Below are positions 12,600-13,375 of a stretch of 13,375 nucleotides of DNA, in pieces. The translations under genes and the position numbers were made by a program. The stretch lies in contig CALEZJ010000231.1 in the NCBI GenBank assembly GCA_937927885.1, positions 1 to 13,375 on the forward strand, in the 5' to 3' direction. Under the pieces are notes generated by a model. That model searched no databases and was not told the DNA's origin. It saw only the letters and a program-made list of their open reading frames with translations. This DNA comes from an uncultured Paracoccaceae bacterium (lineage in GTDB: Bacteria; Pseudomonadota; Alphaproteobacteria; Rhodobacterales; Rhodobacteraceae). How positions within the stretch are numbered: the stretch's first letter is position 1; each line of letters opens with the position of its first letter.

Positions 12600-12639
12600 G
12601 ACGGCGACAAAGAAAAGCCCCTGATGTGAAGGTTCCCCC

Positions 12640-13375
12640 ATGACCCTCGGTGCGCAAATCGCCTGGGACGATACGATCCTGCCGTTTCAGCTGGACCGCG
12701 CGGACATCCGCGGCCGCGTCGCGCGCGTCGATGGCGTGCTCGATCGCGTGCTGGCCCAGCATTCCTACCCCGCGCCGATCGAGGATCTGGTGGCGCAGGC
12801 CGTCCTGTTGACCGCGATGATCGGCCAGACGCTGAAGCTGCGCTGGAAGCTGTCCCTGCAGGTGCGTGGCAAGGGTCCGGCGCGGCTGATCGCGACGGAC
12901 TACTACGCCCCGGGTGCCGATGGCGCCCCGGCGCGCATCCGTGCCTATGCCAGCTATGATGCGGACAGGCTGTCGCTGACCGGGTCGGCCTTTGACCAGA
13001 TCGGCGAGGGCTATATGGCGATCCTGATCGACCAGGGGCCGGATACCGTGCCCTATCAGGGCATCACGCCGATTGCCGGGGGCTCGCTCGCCGCCTGCGC
13101 CGAGGCGTATTTCGCCCAGTCCGAACAACTGCCGACCCGCTTTGCCACCGCGCTGGGCCGGTCGACCATGCCGGGGCGGCCGGAACATTGGCGCGCGGGC
13201 GGCATCATGCTCCAGCACATGCCAAAGGCCAGCCCCTTTGCCCGGGGCGATGCCACCGGCGAGGGCGGTCTTCTGGCCGCCGCCGATCTGGTGCACGGCG
13301 AGGATGCCGAGAACTGGACGCGGGCGAATGTCCTTCTGGACACGGTCGAGGAACTGGAGCTGATCGGCCCTTCGG
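12640..13375 (+). CDS. hslO: Hsp33 redox-regulated chaperone (3' end outside window)
   Basis: The frame is open from ATG 12640 to the right edge, giving 245 residues with no stop. AAGG lies seven bases upstream of the start. Features of Hsp33 visible here: FQLDRADIRGRVARVDGVLDRVL (in two overlapping parts around 16-38), PAPIEDLVAQAVLLTAM (44-60), GKGPARLIATDYY (77-89), YQGITPIAGGSLAACAEAYFAQSEQ (around 139-163), and the GGIMLQHMP segment (187-195). The zinc-binding CxC and CxxC that make the switch lie further C-terminal and outside the window, so redox function cannot be confirmed here. Under oxidative or heat stress Hsp33 loses zinc, forms disulfides and holds unfolding proteins. It is divergent from the Nudix gene. 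Confidence 0.94.
   Translation, partial: MTLGAQIAWDDTILPFQLDRADIRGRVARVDGVLDRVLAQHSYPAPIEDLVAQAVLLTAMIGQTLKLRWKLSLQVRGKGPARLIATDYYAPGADGAPARIRAYASYDADRLSLTGSAFDQIGEGYMAILIDQGPDTVPYQGITPIAGGSLAACAEAYFAQSEQLPTRFATALGRSTMPGRPEHWRAGGIMLQHMPKASPFARGDATGEGGLLAAADLVHGEDAENWTRANVLLDTVEELELIGPS

Noticed and set aside
1..13375. CRISPR arrays, tRNA/rRNA genes, insertion sequences, phage or toxin-antitoxin modules
   Set aside because: I looked for repeated spaced units, cloverleaf or CCA-like patterns, transposase motifs and paired small ORFs and found none that hold up.

Overview
The window is GC-rich DNA with codon use and gene content typical of an alphaproteobacterium of the Rhodobacteraceae (Rhodobacter/Paracoccus/Roseobacter relatives). 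The clearest pointers are a divergent regB / senC-regA redox-regulatory locus, addA followed by trxA, and an NDUFAF5/BioC-like methyltransferase next to ferrochelatase. It looks like ordinary chromosome: there is no integrase, transposase, phage gene, CRISPR array, tRNA or rRNA, and gene packing is tight (18 genes, no gene-free stretch over about 150 bases). The species cannot be named from the sequence alone.

Layout, left to right. (1) 1-906, + strand: the 3' end of addA (recombination nuclease/helicase) and trxA (thioredoxin), closed by a strong hairpin terminator. (2) 958-5347: the Reg region. A membrane-anchored multi-PAS protein without kinase domain and regB (redox sensor kinase) run leftward. 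senC (Sco-like copper/thiol protein) and regA (response regulator) run rightward from the same short control region. (3) 5348-5473: a convergent junction holding two palindromic or repeat-like segments. (4) 5474-7845, - strand: probable operon comF-grxC-nit-marR (amidophosphoribosyltransferase-like protein, glutaredoxin 3, deaminated-glutathione-type amidase, MarR regulator). (5) 7844-9818, + strand: methyltransferase-like gene and hemH (ferrochelatase); the start codons of comF and the methyltransferase overlap on opposite strands. (6) 9924-12531: an envelope group, made of a 58-residue secreted or membrane micro-protein, a Tat-exported L,D-transpeptidase, a CAP-domain lipoprotein, a second lipoprotein L,D-transpeptidase starting at TTG, and a Nudix hydrolase. 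(7) 12640-end: hslO (Hsp33 redox chaperone), cut by the window edge and preceded by a near-consensus alphaproteobacterial heat-shock (RpoH) promoter.

Common thread: many of the proteins handle thiol or respiratory redox state (TrxA, RegB with its redox cysteine and quinone motif, SenC, GrxC, Nit, Hsp33), next to haem synthesis and cell-wall cross-linking. I find no clear-cut new defence or mobile system. The less ordinary items are the kinase-less PAS protein behind regB, the overlapping divergent start codons, the methyltransferase lacking its glycine-rich SAM motif, the micro-protein, the intergenic repeat segments, and a recurring TTGACC-N16/17-TAG promoter pattern.
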